Shown here: piece by piece, positions 25,627 to 35,759 of the stretch
Layout: every line of letters starts with the position of its first letter
Position numbering within the stretch: the first letter of the stretch is position 1
Assembly: GCA_963771435.1 (NCBI GenBank)
Contig: CAVYTF010000018.1
Coordinates: 1 to 64,000 of the forward strand
Direction: 5' to 3'
Origin: CAVYTF01 sp963771435
GTDB taxonomy: Bacteria > Bacteroidota > Bacteroidia > Chitinophagales > Chitinophagaceae
Length of the DNA: 64,000 nt
Position numbers and translations under genes: made by a program
Notes under the pieces: generated by a model
Seen by the model: the letters and a program-made list of their open reading frames with translations, nothing else
Database searches by the model: none
Told to the model about the DNA's origin: nothing

Positions 25627-26141
25627 TAAAAAAATAGTTGTTGGTGAAAATAGTTGTTGGTGAGAGAACACCAACAACGGCGAAAAAAGGTGGGGTATGA
25701 AAGAGTGAGCTTACGAGGCACAAGTACGCTATACGCAGGCTGGGCTGCATACTTGCGCCAGTGGGGGGGTAATAAAAAAAATAGTTGTTGGTGAAAATAG
25801 TTGTTGGTGAAGAACACAACAACGGCGAAAAAAGGTGGGGTATGAAAGAGTGAGCTTACGAGGCACAAGTACGCTATACGCAGGCTGGGCTGCATACTTG
25901 CGCCAGTGGGGGGGAAAATAGTTGTTGGTGAAGAACACCAACAACGGCGAAATAGTTGTTGGTGAAAATAGTTGTTGGTGAAGAACACCAACAACGGCGA
26001 AAAAAGGTGGGGTATGAAAGAGGGAGCTTACGAGGCACAAGTACGCTATACGCAGGCTGGGCTGCATACTTGCGCCAGTGGGGGGAAAATAGTTGTTGGT
26101 GGAAGAACACCAACAACGGCGAAAAAGAACACCAACAACGG
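25627..26141. repeat. hairpin-rich repeat array B
   Basis: This contains the same two elements as array A. The 82-base element occurs at 25687-25769, 25832-25914 and 26004-26085. The GTTGTTGGTG/CACCAACAAC hairpin is perfect at 25920-25944 and 25967-25991 and variant near 25652, 25797 and 26091. Copies differ by small indels. Together with array A there are five 82-base elements and nine or ten hairpins. Confidence 0.85.
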
Positions 26142-26142
26142 C

Positions 26143-26193
26143 GAAGAATTAGTTGAGGCTATTGAAAAAGCAGAAAAGGAAATGGAGGAATAA
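26143..26193 (+). pseudogene. possible 3' end of a lost gene
   Basis: Immediately after array B the frame EELVEAIEKAEKEMEE ends in a stop. The charged helical composition looks coding, but nothing precedes it except repeat. It may be a remnant or chance. Confidence 0.2.
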
Positions 26194-26250
26194 TTGAAGA
26201 ATTAAGTATGTTTGCAGAGTAGTTTTAATCTTCCATTTTAATAATAATTT

Positions 26251-27921
26251 ATGATCCCTTCTTTTATTAAAAAGCATGTAGCGGCAATCCTGGTAGTAGT
26301 TTTTGCTGCGGTTATTTCTCCTATTTGTTCTTCTGCACAAATGAATAATAAATATTCGCAGAAGAACTGGCAGTTGATGGACCTGGCGAAGGACAGTGTT
26401 TATGGCACAAGCGTTAACAAAGCTTATGACGAACTGCTGAAAGGCAAACAAAGCCAGCAGGTGATCGTGGCAGTAATTGACGCAGGGCTGGATACGGCGC
26501 ATGAAGACCTGCAAGGGCATGTGTGGACAAATAAAAAGGAAATTGTTGGCAATGGCGTGGATGATGACCATAACGGTTTTGCGGACGATATTCATGGATG
26601 GAACTTTATAGGCGGGAAGAACGGGAACATCACTCAAGAAAGCTATGAGGCTTACCGTGAGTATTACCGGATGCGCGGTATATATGGCGGCGTTCAGGAC
26701 AGTTCGCAGGTGGCGAAGGATAAGATGGATGATTACCATTACTGGCTTAAACTGCAAAAAAGCCATGTAAAGGATTCGACCACCACTGCGGGAAGAGCGA
26801 AACGCATTATATCGTTCGAAGGGATAATTAAAAGTGCGGACAGCGCATGGGAACCATTGTTGCATAAGGATACTATCTACATAACTGATATTAAAACGGC
26901 GATAGCTGCTGATTCAAGTAATAAGAAAGCAGATGAGGTTGGTGAAGCAGTGATACATTTATATACTTCGCGGCATATTCCTGGAACTATTTCTTTAGAA
27001 TCATTACAAGGCGATGCAAGCGATGCATTGAAGAGCTCGGAAACTACACTGGCATCGTACGGGACAGACCCGAACGCTAACCGAAGGGCGGTGGTTGGTG
27101 ATGACCCCTTTGACATAAAGGATACGCATTATGGCAATAACAATGTAGATGCGGGTGTGCCCAGCCATGGAACGCATGTATCGGGAATCATTGCTGCGAT
27201 CCGTAATAACGGTATCGGCATGGATGGTATTACCGATAATGTGCTTATTATGCCTGTGCGGGCGGTGCCGGACGGAGATGAAAGGGATAAAGATATTGCA
27301 CTTGCGATACGTTACGCTGTTGACAATGGCGCTGAAGTGATCAACATGAGTTTTGGCAAGCCGTATTCGCCGGGTAAAAAATGGGTGGATGATGCGTTTG
27401 AATATGCGGCTAAAAAGGATGTGCTGATCGTTAAAGCGGCTGGTAATGATGGCGAAGACCTTGATACGAGCGGGAGTTTTCCTACGCCTGTGTATTTAAA
27501 CGGCAAAGTGGCGCCGAATGTAATTACTGTTGGGGCAAGTGCGGGTGGCCCGGATAGTTTGCTTGCTGCGGATTTTTCTAATTACGGGCAGGTGAGGGTG
27601 GATGTTTTTGCGCCGGGGCAGGATGTTTATTCGACCGTTCCGGGTAATAAATATGATTCTTACAGTGGCACCAGTATGGCTTCGCCTGTTGTGGCGGGGA
27701 TAGCGGCTTTGATACTGGAATATTACCCGAAGCTGACGGCGGAGCAGGTGAAATATGTGATCGAGAACTCTGTGTCAAAATATCCATCTATAATGGTGTT
27801 TAGGCCAGGAAGCGATACTAAAGTGCCTTTTTCCACATTATCTGTTACGGGCGGGATCGTGAATGCATATAATGCCCTTCAGTTGGCTGCTACTTTAAAA
27901 GGGGAGAGGAAAGTTAGGTGA
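26251..27921 (+). CDS. secreted subtilisin-like serine peptidase (S8 family)
   Basis: A 556-residue protein with a signal peptide (residues 1-29, ending ICSSAQ). The Asp-His-Ser triad is visible as VAVIDAGLDTAHEDL (about 77), PSHGTHVSG (about 310) and GTSMASPVVAG (about 472). Between Asp and His lies an insertion of about 200 residues, as in many Bacteroidota subtilases. The protein ends shortly after the domain with no sorting domain, so it is probably periplasmic or lipid-independent rather than T9SS cargo. It is the intact paralogue of the truncated gene upstream, and the two catalytic-domain halves are closely similar. No promoter box is evident, and array B lies directly upstream. Confidence 0.9.
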   Translation: MIPSFIKKHVAAILVVVFAAVISPICSSAQMNNKYSQKNWQLMDLAKDSVYGTSVNKAYDELLKGKQSQQVIVAVIDAGLDTAHEDLQGHVWTNKKEIVGNGVDDDHNGFADDIHGWNFIGGKNGNITQESYEAYREYYRMRGIYGGVQDSSQVAKDKMDDYHYWLKLQKSHVKDSTTTAGRAKRIISFEGIIKSADSAWEPLLHKDTIYITDIKTAIAADSSNKKADEVGEAVIHLYTSRHIPGTISLESLQGDASDALKSSETTLASYGTDPNANRRAVVGDDPFDIKDTHYGNNNVDAGVPSHGTHVSGIIAAIRNNGIGMDGITDNVLIMPVRAVPDGDERDKDIALAIRYAVDNGAEVINMSFGKPYSPGKKWVDDAFEYAAKKDVLIVKAAGNDGEDLDTSGSFPTPVYLNGKVAPNVITVGASAGGPDSLLAADFSNYGQVRVDVFAPGQDVYSTVPGNKYDSYSGTSMASPVVAGIAALILEYYPKLTAEQVKYVIENSVSKYPSIMVFRPGSDTKVPFSTLSVTGGIVNAYNALQLAATLKGERKVR

Positions 27922-27934
27922 GGGTTGAGGGAGT

Positions 27935-27983
27935 GAGTAGTGAATGGTGAATGGTGAGTAGTGAATGGTGAGTGGTGAGTAGG
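27935..27983. repeat. heptanucleotide tandem repeat (GAATGGT/GAGTAGT)
   Basis: Seven exact-phase units (GAGTAGT, GAATGGT, GAATGGT, GAGTAGT, GAATGGT, GAGTGGT, GAGTAGG) follow the subtilase stop. A further short run related to CACAAAGG follows at 27989-28028. Confidence 0.8.
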
Positions 27984-28063
27984 GACATTGAACCACGAAG
28001 ACACCATGGCACAAAGGAGCACAAAGGAATATCAGCAAAAGGGGGAACTTGATCCGCGGATAG

Positions 28064-28939
28064 TTATAGTTTATTTTTATAGGCCTGCATGGTGTTTTTG
28101 AGGAGGGCAGCGATGGTCATGAGACCGACACCGCCGGGGACGGGGGTGATGAAAGAGGTTTTTGGGGCGACCTCGTCAAAAGCCACATCGCCTTTTATGC
28201 GGTAGCCGTTCTTTGCAGTAGGGTCGGCAACACGGGTGATGCCTACATCTATTATTACAGCCCCTTCTTTGACCATATTTGCTTTTACAAAGCCGGGCTT
28301 GCCGAGGGCGGCTATTAAAATATCTGCCTGTGAACAAATCTCTTCTATATTTTGGGTGTGTGAGTGGCAGACAGTAACTGTGCAGTTGCCGTATTTTCGG
28401 TTGCTGCTTAAAAGTATGCTTATGGGGCGGCCGACGATGTTGCTGCGGCCGAGGACCACTGCATGTTTGCCTTTTGTATCTATATTATAGTGTTCCAACA
28501 GGAGCATGATGCCATAGGGGGTAGCGGAAATGAAGGTTTCGATGCCCTGTACTAATTTGCCTACGCTTACGGGATGGAAACCATCTACGTCTTTGGAAGG
28601 ATGGATGGCCTCAATTATTTTTTGTTCGCTGATATGTTTGGGCAGGGGAAGCTGGACGAGGATGCCGTCTATTAAAGGGTCATTGTTCAGTTCCTGTATC
28701 TGGTTCAGGATAATTGCTTCGCTGGTGGTTTCTTCAAAACGGATGAGGGAAGAAGAAAAGCCTATCTCGTTACAGTTCTTTACTTTACTGGCTACATAGG
28801 TTTCGCTGGCACCGTTGCTGCCAATTAATACTGCGGCAAGGTGTGGCGCACGCTTATTTACAGAAAGTAATTCATTAATTTGTTGCTTTAGTTGTTCTTT
28901 TATGGCATGAGAGGCAAGTTTTCCATCAAGTAGTGTCAT
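28064..28939 (-). CDS. folD: methylenetetrahydrofolate dehydrogenase / cyclohydrolase
   Basis: FolD interconverts methylene-, methenyl- and formyl-tetrahydrofolate with NADP. The 291 residues are of standard length. Visible are YVASKVKNCNEIGF with the catalytic Lys near residue 54, DGILVQLPLPKHI near 95, the cofactor motif VVLGRSNIVGRP near 160 and TPVPGGVGLMT near 270. The TATCTTCG box on the minus strand ends 4 bases before the ATG, which fixes the start and predicts a leaderless mRNA. It stands alone between heptamer repeats. Confidence 0.95.
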   Translation of the reverse strand: MTLLDGKLASHAIKEQLKQQINELLSVNKRAPHLAAVLIGSNGASETYVASKVKNCNEIGFSSSLIRFEETTSEAIILNQIQELNNDPLIDGILVQLPLPKHISEQKIIEAIHPSKDVDGFHPVSVGKLVQGIETFISATPYGIMLLLEHYNIDTKGKHAVVLGRSNIVGRPISILLSSNRKYGNCTVTVCHSHTQNIEEICSQADILIAALGKPGFVKANMVKEGAVIIDVGITRVADPTAKNGYRIKGDVAFDEVAPKTSFITPVPGGVGLMTIAALLKNTMQAYKNKL

Positions 28940-28943
28940 GGTG

Positions 28944-28951
28944 CGAAGATA
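28944..28951 (-). promoter_or_regulatory. -7 box of folD, predicts leaderless start
   Basis: On the minus strand TATCTTCG is followed by CACC and then the folD ATG. Confidence 0.55.
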
Positions 28952-28970
28952 ATTAATGAATTATGAATAT

Positions 28971-28998
28971 GAATAGTGAGTGGTGAATGATGAGTGTG
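28971..28998. repeat. heptanucleotide tandem repeat (GAGTGGT type)
   Basis: Four units GAATAGT, GAGTGGT, GAATGAT, GAGTGTG, decaying downstream. The rest of the folD-susC spacer up to 29290 is AT-rich and shows no gene. Confidence 0.6.
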
Positions 28999-29293
28999 GT
29001 GATGAAAATGATAAATGGTGAATGTGAGTGATAAAGGATGAAAATTAAAGCACAAAGAGGCATAAAAAGGATAAAATCAAAGACTGAAAGAGAAAATTAA
29101 TTTAAAAAAGGGATATCCACTAAATTTAAAAGGGAATGGGCGCATTAAATTGTTAAAGCGTAATTAACTAATAATCATATTAATAATAATATTGTAAGAA
29201 TTTTGCCTAATTATTTTTGCCAGATATGCAGCATTTGCTAACGGACGTTTGTCATATTGTTAATTCATATTTTATTAACAGCAAATTTAAAAT

Positions 29294-29327
29294 TTTGTTA
29301 AGTGGTTTTAAGAAACCTATATATTTG
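29294..29327 (+). promoter_or_regulatory. Bacteroidota promoter of the susC-like operon
   Basis: TTTG (29294-29297), a 22-base spacer and TATATTTG (29320-29327) fit the TTTG/TAnnTTTG promoter. The leader to the ATG is about 27 bases. Confidence 0.6.
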
Positions 29328-29360
29328 TAGCCAAACATTCATAAAAAAAACTAAATTCAC

Positions 29361-32300
29361 ATGAGAAAAATTGTTCTGCTAATGTTTGCGATAGTGCTGG
29401 GAACATCAATGGCGATGGCTCAGGTTCGCACAATTACCGGCCGAGTGACAGATGAAAAAGGGGACGTTGTTCCTTTTGCAACTGTTAGAGTTGAGAATTC
29501 AAAAGAAGCTACTTCTGCTGATGCAAACGGCGCATTTACGTTGAAAGCAAAAACGGGTGACGTAATAGTAGCAAGTTCTGCTGGATTTACAAACAACCAA
29601 GAAACTGTGGGGGCATTAAATACCCTGACTGTTTCAATAAAAAGGAACGGCGATCTTACTAATGTTGTTGTGACAACGGCCCTTGGTGTGCAAAGACAAC
29701 AAAGGTCTTTGGGGTATGCAACCACAAAAGTTGGTACAGACGAACTGACCGAAGCTAAAGTAACCAATGTGGGTTCAGGTTTGGCCGCTAAGGTTTCGGG
29801 TTTGCAGGTCGATCTTACTAATAATGGTGTTAAACCAGACCTTAGGATAGTTTTAAGAGGAGACCGTTCTATATTGGGGAATAATGAACCATTGCTTGTT
29901 GTAGATGATATCCAAGTACCTATTACTTATTTGGCTACCATTAACCCTGATGATGTGGATAATGTAACAGTGCTAAAAGGTGGTTCTGCCTCAGCGCTTT
30001 ATGGTTCTGCAGCTTCGAACGGGGTTATAATAGTAACTACTAAAAAAAGGAAAAGCGGGCAAATCGCAAATTAAGTTAAGCAGCACTGCGACATGGGAGT
30101 CTATTGCTTACACGCCTAAATTTCAAAATGATTTTGGACAATACGGAGGTGAACCAATCGGATTTGAAGGCACTGTTTTATTTGCTGAAAACCCTTACGT
30201 GCCTTATGTTGCATTTGAAAACCAGAATTACGGACCACGTTTCAACGGGCAGCAGGTTCCTTTAGGTTTGCCTATTACTATATTTAACCCAGACGGTACT
30301 TCTTATCAAAAACAAGATTCTATTACTTATTCAGCAAAGCCAAACGCTAAAACAGGATTTTTTAATGTAGGATTAACTACGCAGAATGAAGTATCTTATT
30401 CTGCAGGAGATGACAAAAGCAAATTTTATGTGTCTTTCCAAGATGTAAATGTAGCGGGTATTATACCTAACGACGTAAGCAGAAGAGATGCATTGCGTAT
30501 AAACGGTTCAAGAGAAAGCGGTATATTCAGGGCAGATTATAATATTGGTTATACACTTACCCATAATAATACTACAGCTGGTGCGGGTGTTCCTTTTGAC
30601 TGGGGAACTACGGGTGCATTTGGCGGTTATCCAGGAGGCGGATCTTATTTTCAGAACAGGGCAGTTTACTGGCAAATCATTAACCAACCTGCTGATGTAA
30701 ATTTAAGAGATTACAAGGATTGGCAAACCAACCCATTTGCTTCACCCGATGGTTATTTTAACGCATACTATGGTAACCCATGGTGGCAGATAGATGAAAC
30801 ACGACTTGATGAAAAACAATCTGATCTTTTAGGCAACCTTTCATTGACGCTTAAGCCGACCAGCTGGTTAATACTTCAAAATAAGGCAAGTATAGCACGC
30901 GATGATTACAGTAATAAATTTACAGGAGCAGGTTATACTTTTGCACCTTGGGCTATTAATGACCCAGCTTACGGGACTGCAGGTTATATACCTTCCAGTG
31001 TTAAGTATTATCCTCCAAGTGAAGGAGACGGGACCAGCTTTAACCAAAGGTTAGAAAATGACTTCCTTGCTTCTGTGCATAAAACATTTAACGATTTTGA
31101 TGTCAGACTGATAGCCGGTTCCCAGGTTATTCAAAATAGTGACAGATATCTTCAACTATCTTCCAGTACATTGGTAATCCCTGATTTCTACAATATCAGC
31201 AACCGTTTGGGGCAACCTACTGTAGGTGAAACTGAAGTGGAAACCCGCACAGTTGGCGTTTTTGGTGACCTGACAGTTGGATATAAAAATATGCTATTTG
31301 TGCATGGGTCATTGAGAAATGACTGGACATCATTGCTTGCACCTGCCAACAGGTCTTATCTATATCCTTCAGTGGATGGAGCGTTTGTTTTTACCGATGG
31401 CATCCCTGCTCTTAAAAAGAGCAACGTGATCAGCTATGGTAAATTACGCGCATCCTACAGCCAAACAGCACAGGTGAGTATTGGGGCTTATTCTTTACAA
31501 AATACTTTTGGTAATGGCCCAGGTTTTCCTTTTCCAACTGTAGCAGGTTATACATTGAGCTCAACTTTTGCAAATCCTAATATTTTGCCTGAAATAAGCA
31601 CTAATACTGAATTGGGCCTTGACCTAGGATTTCTTAAAAGCAGGATCAATTTTTCTGCTGCTGTTTATAATACTGATACGAAGAACCAAACTATTCCTAT
31701 ATCCCTTTCTTCCACAACAGGCTATACATCGGCTTTTGTTAACTCAGGGGTGATGAATAATAAGGGGATTGAACTGGATTTGCATTTCAGCCCTGTTGTT
31801 AATACCAAAAGCGGTTTCAGATGGGATCTAGGCGCTAATTATTCTTATAATAAGAATACAGTACAATCTATTGGATATGGATTGCCTTATGTGACACTTC
31901 CTAATTACACTAATCAAGATGCTAATTCGAATTTTAATGACTTTGCAAGTGTTGCCGCAGTTGGCCTGCCTTATGCACAAGTACAGACCAGCGACTGGAT
32001 GCGTGATGCACAGGGTCATATCATAGTAAATCCGAACACAGGAAACCCTACACTTGACCAGAATCCGCATTTTTTTGGTACCAGCATACCTCCTACTAAA
32101 ATAGGCTTTACTACAACTTTAAGCTATAAAGGCTTTACATTGAATGCAGTAGCAGATGGAAGGTTTGGAGCTGTTATATATAATGGTATCGGCGGTGCGC
32201 TTGACTTTACAGGTGTTTCTTATTATTCAGCAGAAAGCGGACGCCAACCTTTTGTAGTTCCTAACTCTGTTACGGTTGATGCTAATGGCAAATCAATAGC

Positions 32301-32634
32301 CAATACAAATATTACCACGAGTAACGGGAACCTGTTTTTTGCACAACTTTGGAACCAGGCGGGCAGCAATTATGTAAACAGCGCTGATTTCTGGAAATTG
32401 AGAGAACTTTCTTTATCTTATGCATTTCCAAAGAGGTGGATCAATCATTTAAAAATTGTTAATGCTTTAAATTTAGGGGTAACTGGCAGAAATCTTGTTA
32501 CTTTCAAAGCAAAGGGCAATGTTTGGTCTGACCCTGAATTCAGCAATACGAATGGTAATGCATCAGGTAATACTGATATTAACCAATTGCCACCAACGAA
32601 ATTTGTTGGCGTAAATTTATCAGTAACCTTTTAA
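29361..32634 (+). CDS. SusC/RagA-like TonB-dependent outer-membrane transporter (one frameshift)
   Basis: About 1,091 residues when the two frames are joined. The signal peptide ends SMAMAQ. A carboxypeptidase-regulatory-like domain (about 22-100, ITGRVTDEKGDVVPFATV) is followed by the plug (about 115-225) with LYGSAASNGVIIVTTKKG and then the barrel, ending in the strand KFVGVNLSVTF. One extra A in a seven-A run at 30042-30048 breaks the frame, and the next frame continues KAGKSQIKLSS without loss. SusC proteins import oligomers with the lid lipoprotein SusD, encoded next. No glycoside hydrolase or peptidase is adjacent, so the substrate cannot be inferred. No N-terminal STN domain is present, so no sigma/anti-sigma link is expected. 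Confidence 0.9.
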
Positions 32635-32674
32635 ACCTTCCAACTTCTATCAGTCATTAAAATAAAGTAAAATA

Positions 32675-34261
32675 ATGAAAAAGAAAATAACTAGTATCAT
32701 TTTAGCAGCAATACTGATCGGGCTGGCAAGTTGCTCAAAGGATTATCTTAATATAAATAATAACCCGAATTCGGCAACGAATACTACTCCTGAATTAGTT
32801 TTGCCTGCTGCGTTAGCTACAACGGCAAGTACGCAAGTGGTTTCAGGGATCATGCCTTTTATCCAGTGCTGGATGGGATACTGGGCATCCAGCGGAAGCT
32901 ATGCAGTCAATAACACTGACCCTGCTTCTTATTATGAAAGCACAGGGTTTGGAGATGGTACCTGGCAGGGATATTACCACAATTTGAATGACTATAATTA
33001 TATAGAGCAAACCGCTAAAGCAGAAAATAAGCCGTTTTATGAAGGAGCCGCTAAGATAATGAAGGCTTACCTGTTTCAACAATTAGTGGATATGTTTAAT
33101 AATGTCCCTTATACACAAGCATTTCAAGGAACAAATATCATACAGCCAAAGTACGATAGTGCGGCATTTGTATATGGAGCAATTGAATCCCAAATAGATT
33201 CGGCTGTTGCCTTAATGAGTTTGACGAGCGCGCAAGGCGAAGGATCTCCTTCAAGCGATATAATGTTTGGAGGTGTTAATGCATCTTGGATAGCATTTGC
33301 CAATACGCTTCAAATGAGAATATTGATGAGGCAAACCCAGGCTCCTGGCGGACCAATCAATCTTAGCGGGGAGCTTGCTAATATTGCTGCAAACGGACAA
33401 GGCTTTTTAACTTCCGATGCAGGAGTAAACCCCGGAAGCAATACGCCCGGATATTCTAATAATCCTGGTCAACAAAATCCAGTTTGGGGATTTTTCGTAA
33501 CGACTACCGGCCAGCAAACTACAGGAGGAAATGCAGATTATTACAGAGCTAATGAATATGCTATTTCATGGTTGCAGACCAATGATGATACTGTTAGGCT
33601 AAAATTCTTATACTCACCCGGCGGTACGGGATTCCTTCCGGGCATTACACTTGCAAATACTTTGAACGGTAGTTACGTGAGTGCTGATTACGTTGGTAAT
33701 GTATTAGGTGCCGGCGGAGCAAATTTAGGCGGCAACGGAGCTTCTTCTGTTGGGCCAGGAATATTACAATCTGTTAGCCAGCCAGCTTATCTTATGACTG
33801 CTGCAGAAAGCTATTTTTTACAGGCTGAAGCTGCATACCGTGGCTGGTCAGGGTTTAGCGATGCAAGTGATCTTTGTAATGCGGGTGTTCTTGCTGATTT
33901 TAATTTTTTAGGAGATCCTAATGCAGCGAATGATGCGGCAAATTATACTTCTCAAGAAAATGTTATGACAAACTATTCTTATTGTACTACACCTGCACAG
34001 CAGTTAGCTTGTATTATCAGGCAAAAATGGGTGGCAATGGATGAAGTGACCCCTTTTGAAGCATGGAGTGACTGGAGGAGGTTACATTTGCCCGCAGATA
34101 TTTCCACTGCTGCGCTTTCTGTATCACCAGATATTGATAATCCACCTACTATCCCGATAAGGATACTTTATCCAGTAAGTGAATATAATACTAATACAAC
34201 AAATGTGGATGCTGAGGGAACAATTAACGGACATACTACCCCAGTTTTCTGGAACCAATAA
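32675..34261 (+). CDS. SusD/RagB-like substrate-binding lipoprotein
   Basis: A 528-residue lipoprotein with lipobox LIGLASCS (Cys near 20), then DYLNINNNPNSAT, typical of the SusD-like_2 branch. It pairs with the SusC barrel as the hinged surface lid that captures ligand. Conserved late segments are YLMTAAESYFLQAEAA near residue 370 and CIIRQKWVAMDEVTPFEAWSDW (given here only as landmark, about residues 448-470). It follows susC after 40 bases and precedes a DUF1735 lipoprotein, so the three form one operon. Confidence 0.9.
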   Translation: MKKKITSIILAAILIGLASCSKDYLNINNNPNSATNTTPELVLPAALATTASTQVVSGIMPFIQCWMGYWASSGSYAVNNTDPASYYESTGFGDGTWQGYYHNLNDYNYIEQTAKAENKPFYEGAAKIMKAYLFQQLVDMFNNVPYTQAFQGTNIIQPKYDSAAFVYGAIESQIDSAVALMSLTSAQGEGSPSSDIMFGGVNASWIAFANTLQMRILMRQTQAPGGPINLSGELANIAANGQGFLTSDAGVNPGSNTPGYSNNPGQQNPVWGFFVTTTGQQTTGGNADYYRANEYAISWLQTNDDTVRLKFLYSPGGTGFLPGITLANTLNGSYVSADYVGNVLGAGGANLGGNGASSVGPGILQSVSQPAYLMTAAESYFLQAEAAYRGWSGFSDASDLCNAGVLADFNFLGDPNAANDAANYTSQENVMTNYSYCTTPAQQLACIIRQKWVAMDEVTPFEAWSDWRRLHLPADISTAALSVSPDIDNPPTIPIRILYPVSEYNTNTTNVDAEGTINGHTTPVFWNQ

Positions 34262-34308
34262 AACTAAAAATCACACTGTTAAATTTTTAATTAAAAAAAA
34301 TGAGAATA

Positions 34309-35235
34309 ATGAAAAGAAATAATAGTTTTAATAAGCCGCTTATGTTGGTGTTATTTACTGCCGGAGCCCTGTTTTTGAGTTCCTGTATTAAAAACTACAC
34401 GCCGACAGAAACAAATTTTAGCGGACTCCAGCCTACATTGTCAATTGTTGAAGGTGGCTTGGCTCAGTTTGGAAACCAGTCGCTTGTGTACCCGAATACA
34501 GATATTACGGATACCACCATTTTCAGGGTAGATTATGCTGCTGTAAATGTAGCACCTACCGATGAAGTAGTTACCCTTTCTATTGATACAGCTGCTGTTG
34601 CTGCTTATAATGCTGCAAACGGACTGACCGGAGCAGCCGCATTCCAGGTTATGCCGGACAGTTTATATTCTTACAGCACTACATCAGTAACAGTAAGCGC
34701 AGGGCAAACCTACTCCTCAGCCGTTCCATTTGTGATTTTTCCTGACAAGATAAACCCGACCATTAGTTATATGCTACCGATAAAAATTACCGGTGGAGCT
34801 AATGGCGCTACTATCAGCGGGAACTATGGTGAAATATATTACCATGTAATAGGTAATCCTTATGCAGGTACCTATGAAGAATACTGGTCAAGATGGAATG
34901 CATCTGACACTTCCAGCGGTCCTGACGGAGCACTTTATTACCAAACTGACGTTGGCCCAGTTACATTTGACCCTAACAGTTCAACAGAAGTGCAAGTAGG
35001 CAGCGAAGGTACAGGAGAAACAGATGTTATTGATTTTATGGATGCACCTGGCGGTGGGTATAATAATTTTAATGTTACTTTGGAACCTCCTACGGGCCTA
35101 ACATCAATCAGCGCTGCTGTATTTACAAATCAAACGAATACTACTCTACCGAATGCGGTCTTTGAAATCTATTTTACGTATGTGAACTCTGCCGGAGCAT
35201 CTAGGGCTATAGTTGATCTTTATGTGAAGCAATAG
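34309..35235 (+). CDS. DUF1735-domain surface lipoprotein
   Basis: A 308-residue lipoprotein (lipobox FLSSC near 27). The N-terminal half is a DUF1735 domain: VDYAAVNVAPTDEVVTLSIDT, then PFVIFPDKINPTISYMLPI, where the last motif is the family hallmark. The C-terminal half is beta-rich (YEEYWSRW onward) and of unknown fold. DUF1735 proteins are common third members of SusCD loci and probably help bind substrate at the surface. ATG at 34309 is chosen over one three codons earlier because it gives a standard signal peptide. A terminator follows, closing the operon. A related protein is encoded at 36644-37516. Confidence 0.8.
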   Translation: MKRNNSFNKPLMLVLFTAGALFLSSCIKNYTPTETNFSGLQPTLSIVEGGLAQFGNQSLVYPNTDITDTTIFRVDYAAVNVAPTDEVVTLSIDTAAVAAYNAANGLTGAAAFQVMPDSLYSYSTTSVTVSAGQTYSSAVPFVIFPDKINPTISYMLPIKITGGANGATISGNYGEIYYHVIGNPYAGTYEEYWSRWNASDTSSGPDGALYYQTDVGPVTFDPNSSTEVQVGSEGTGETDVIDFMDAPGGGYNNFNVTLEPPTGLTSISAAVFTNQTNTTLPNAVFEIYFTYVNSAGASRAIVDLYVKQ

Positions 35236-35262
35236 GGAGAAGAAAATAATATTTAATAAGCT

Positions 35263-35298
35263 AAAAAAGCAGTTGAAATTTATTCAACTGCTTTTTTT
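35263..35298 (+). terminator. rho-independent terminator of the susCD operon
   Basis: AAAAAAGCAGTTGAA pairs with TTCAACTGCTTTTTT, giving a strong stem followed by T. Confidence 0.85.
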
Positions 35299-35759
35299 GT
35301 TTAATGATAACGTTTGGCTTTTTTATTTGAAGGAAACTGTGCAGAAAAAATGCGGTTTTCTTTACGTAGCCGTAGGAAAATGGTTTTGCTATTAGTGAGG
35401 GCAGTAATAAAAAGGTATTAGTTGAGCAGTTGGCGGAGTTGATTGTAGTTGATCTGTATTTGCCTCCCCTACCCCCTAGGCGGGCTTATAGTTTATAAGG
35501 CTTTCCTGGTTATTAAAAATAGGCATACTAAATACTATAAGTTTGGGATAAGAAAGGATGACGTTTGGTGTAAATAACCTCACGTAAAGAATGTATTAAA
35601 ATTAAAGCGAAGAATCTATGACCTATAATTGTTTAAATGAAACATTTCTATAATAGCAATAGAGTAAAAAGATATTACCTAATGCTTTTGAGAGAGATGC
35701 GATAAAAAACCTGTTAATGAATCTCCTACAAGTAACTTTTGTAAACTTCCTTATCTTAT
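35299..35759. other. intergenic, no gene seen
   Basis: About 460 bases between the operon terminator and a convergent gene. No coding frame, repeat array or structured RNA was recognised. A short GC-rich palindromic patch (CCCCTAGGCGGGC) occurs near 35470. Confidence 0.4.

Noticed and set aside
23589..26116. Several minus-strand frames rich in FFTNNYF and SLRIAYLCLVSSLF
   Set aside because: They are translations of the hairpin and 82-base repeat elements, overlap one another in different frames, and have no start context or recognisable domain.
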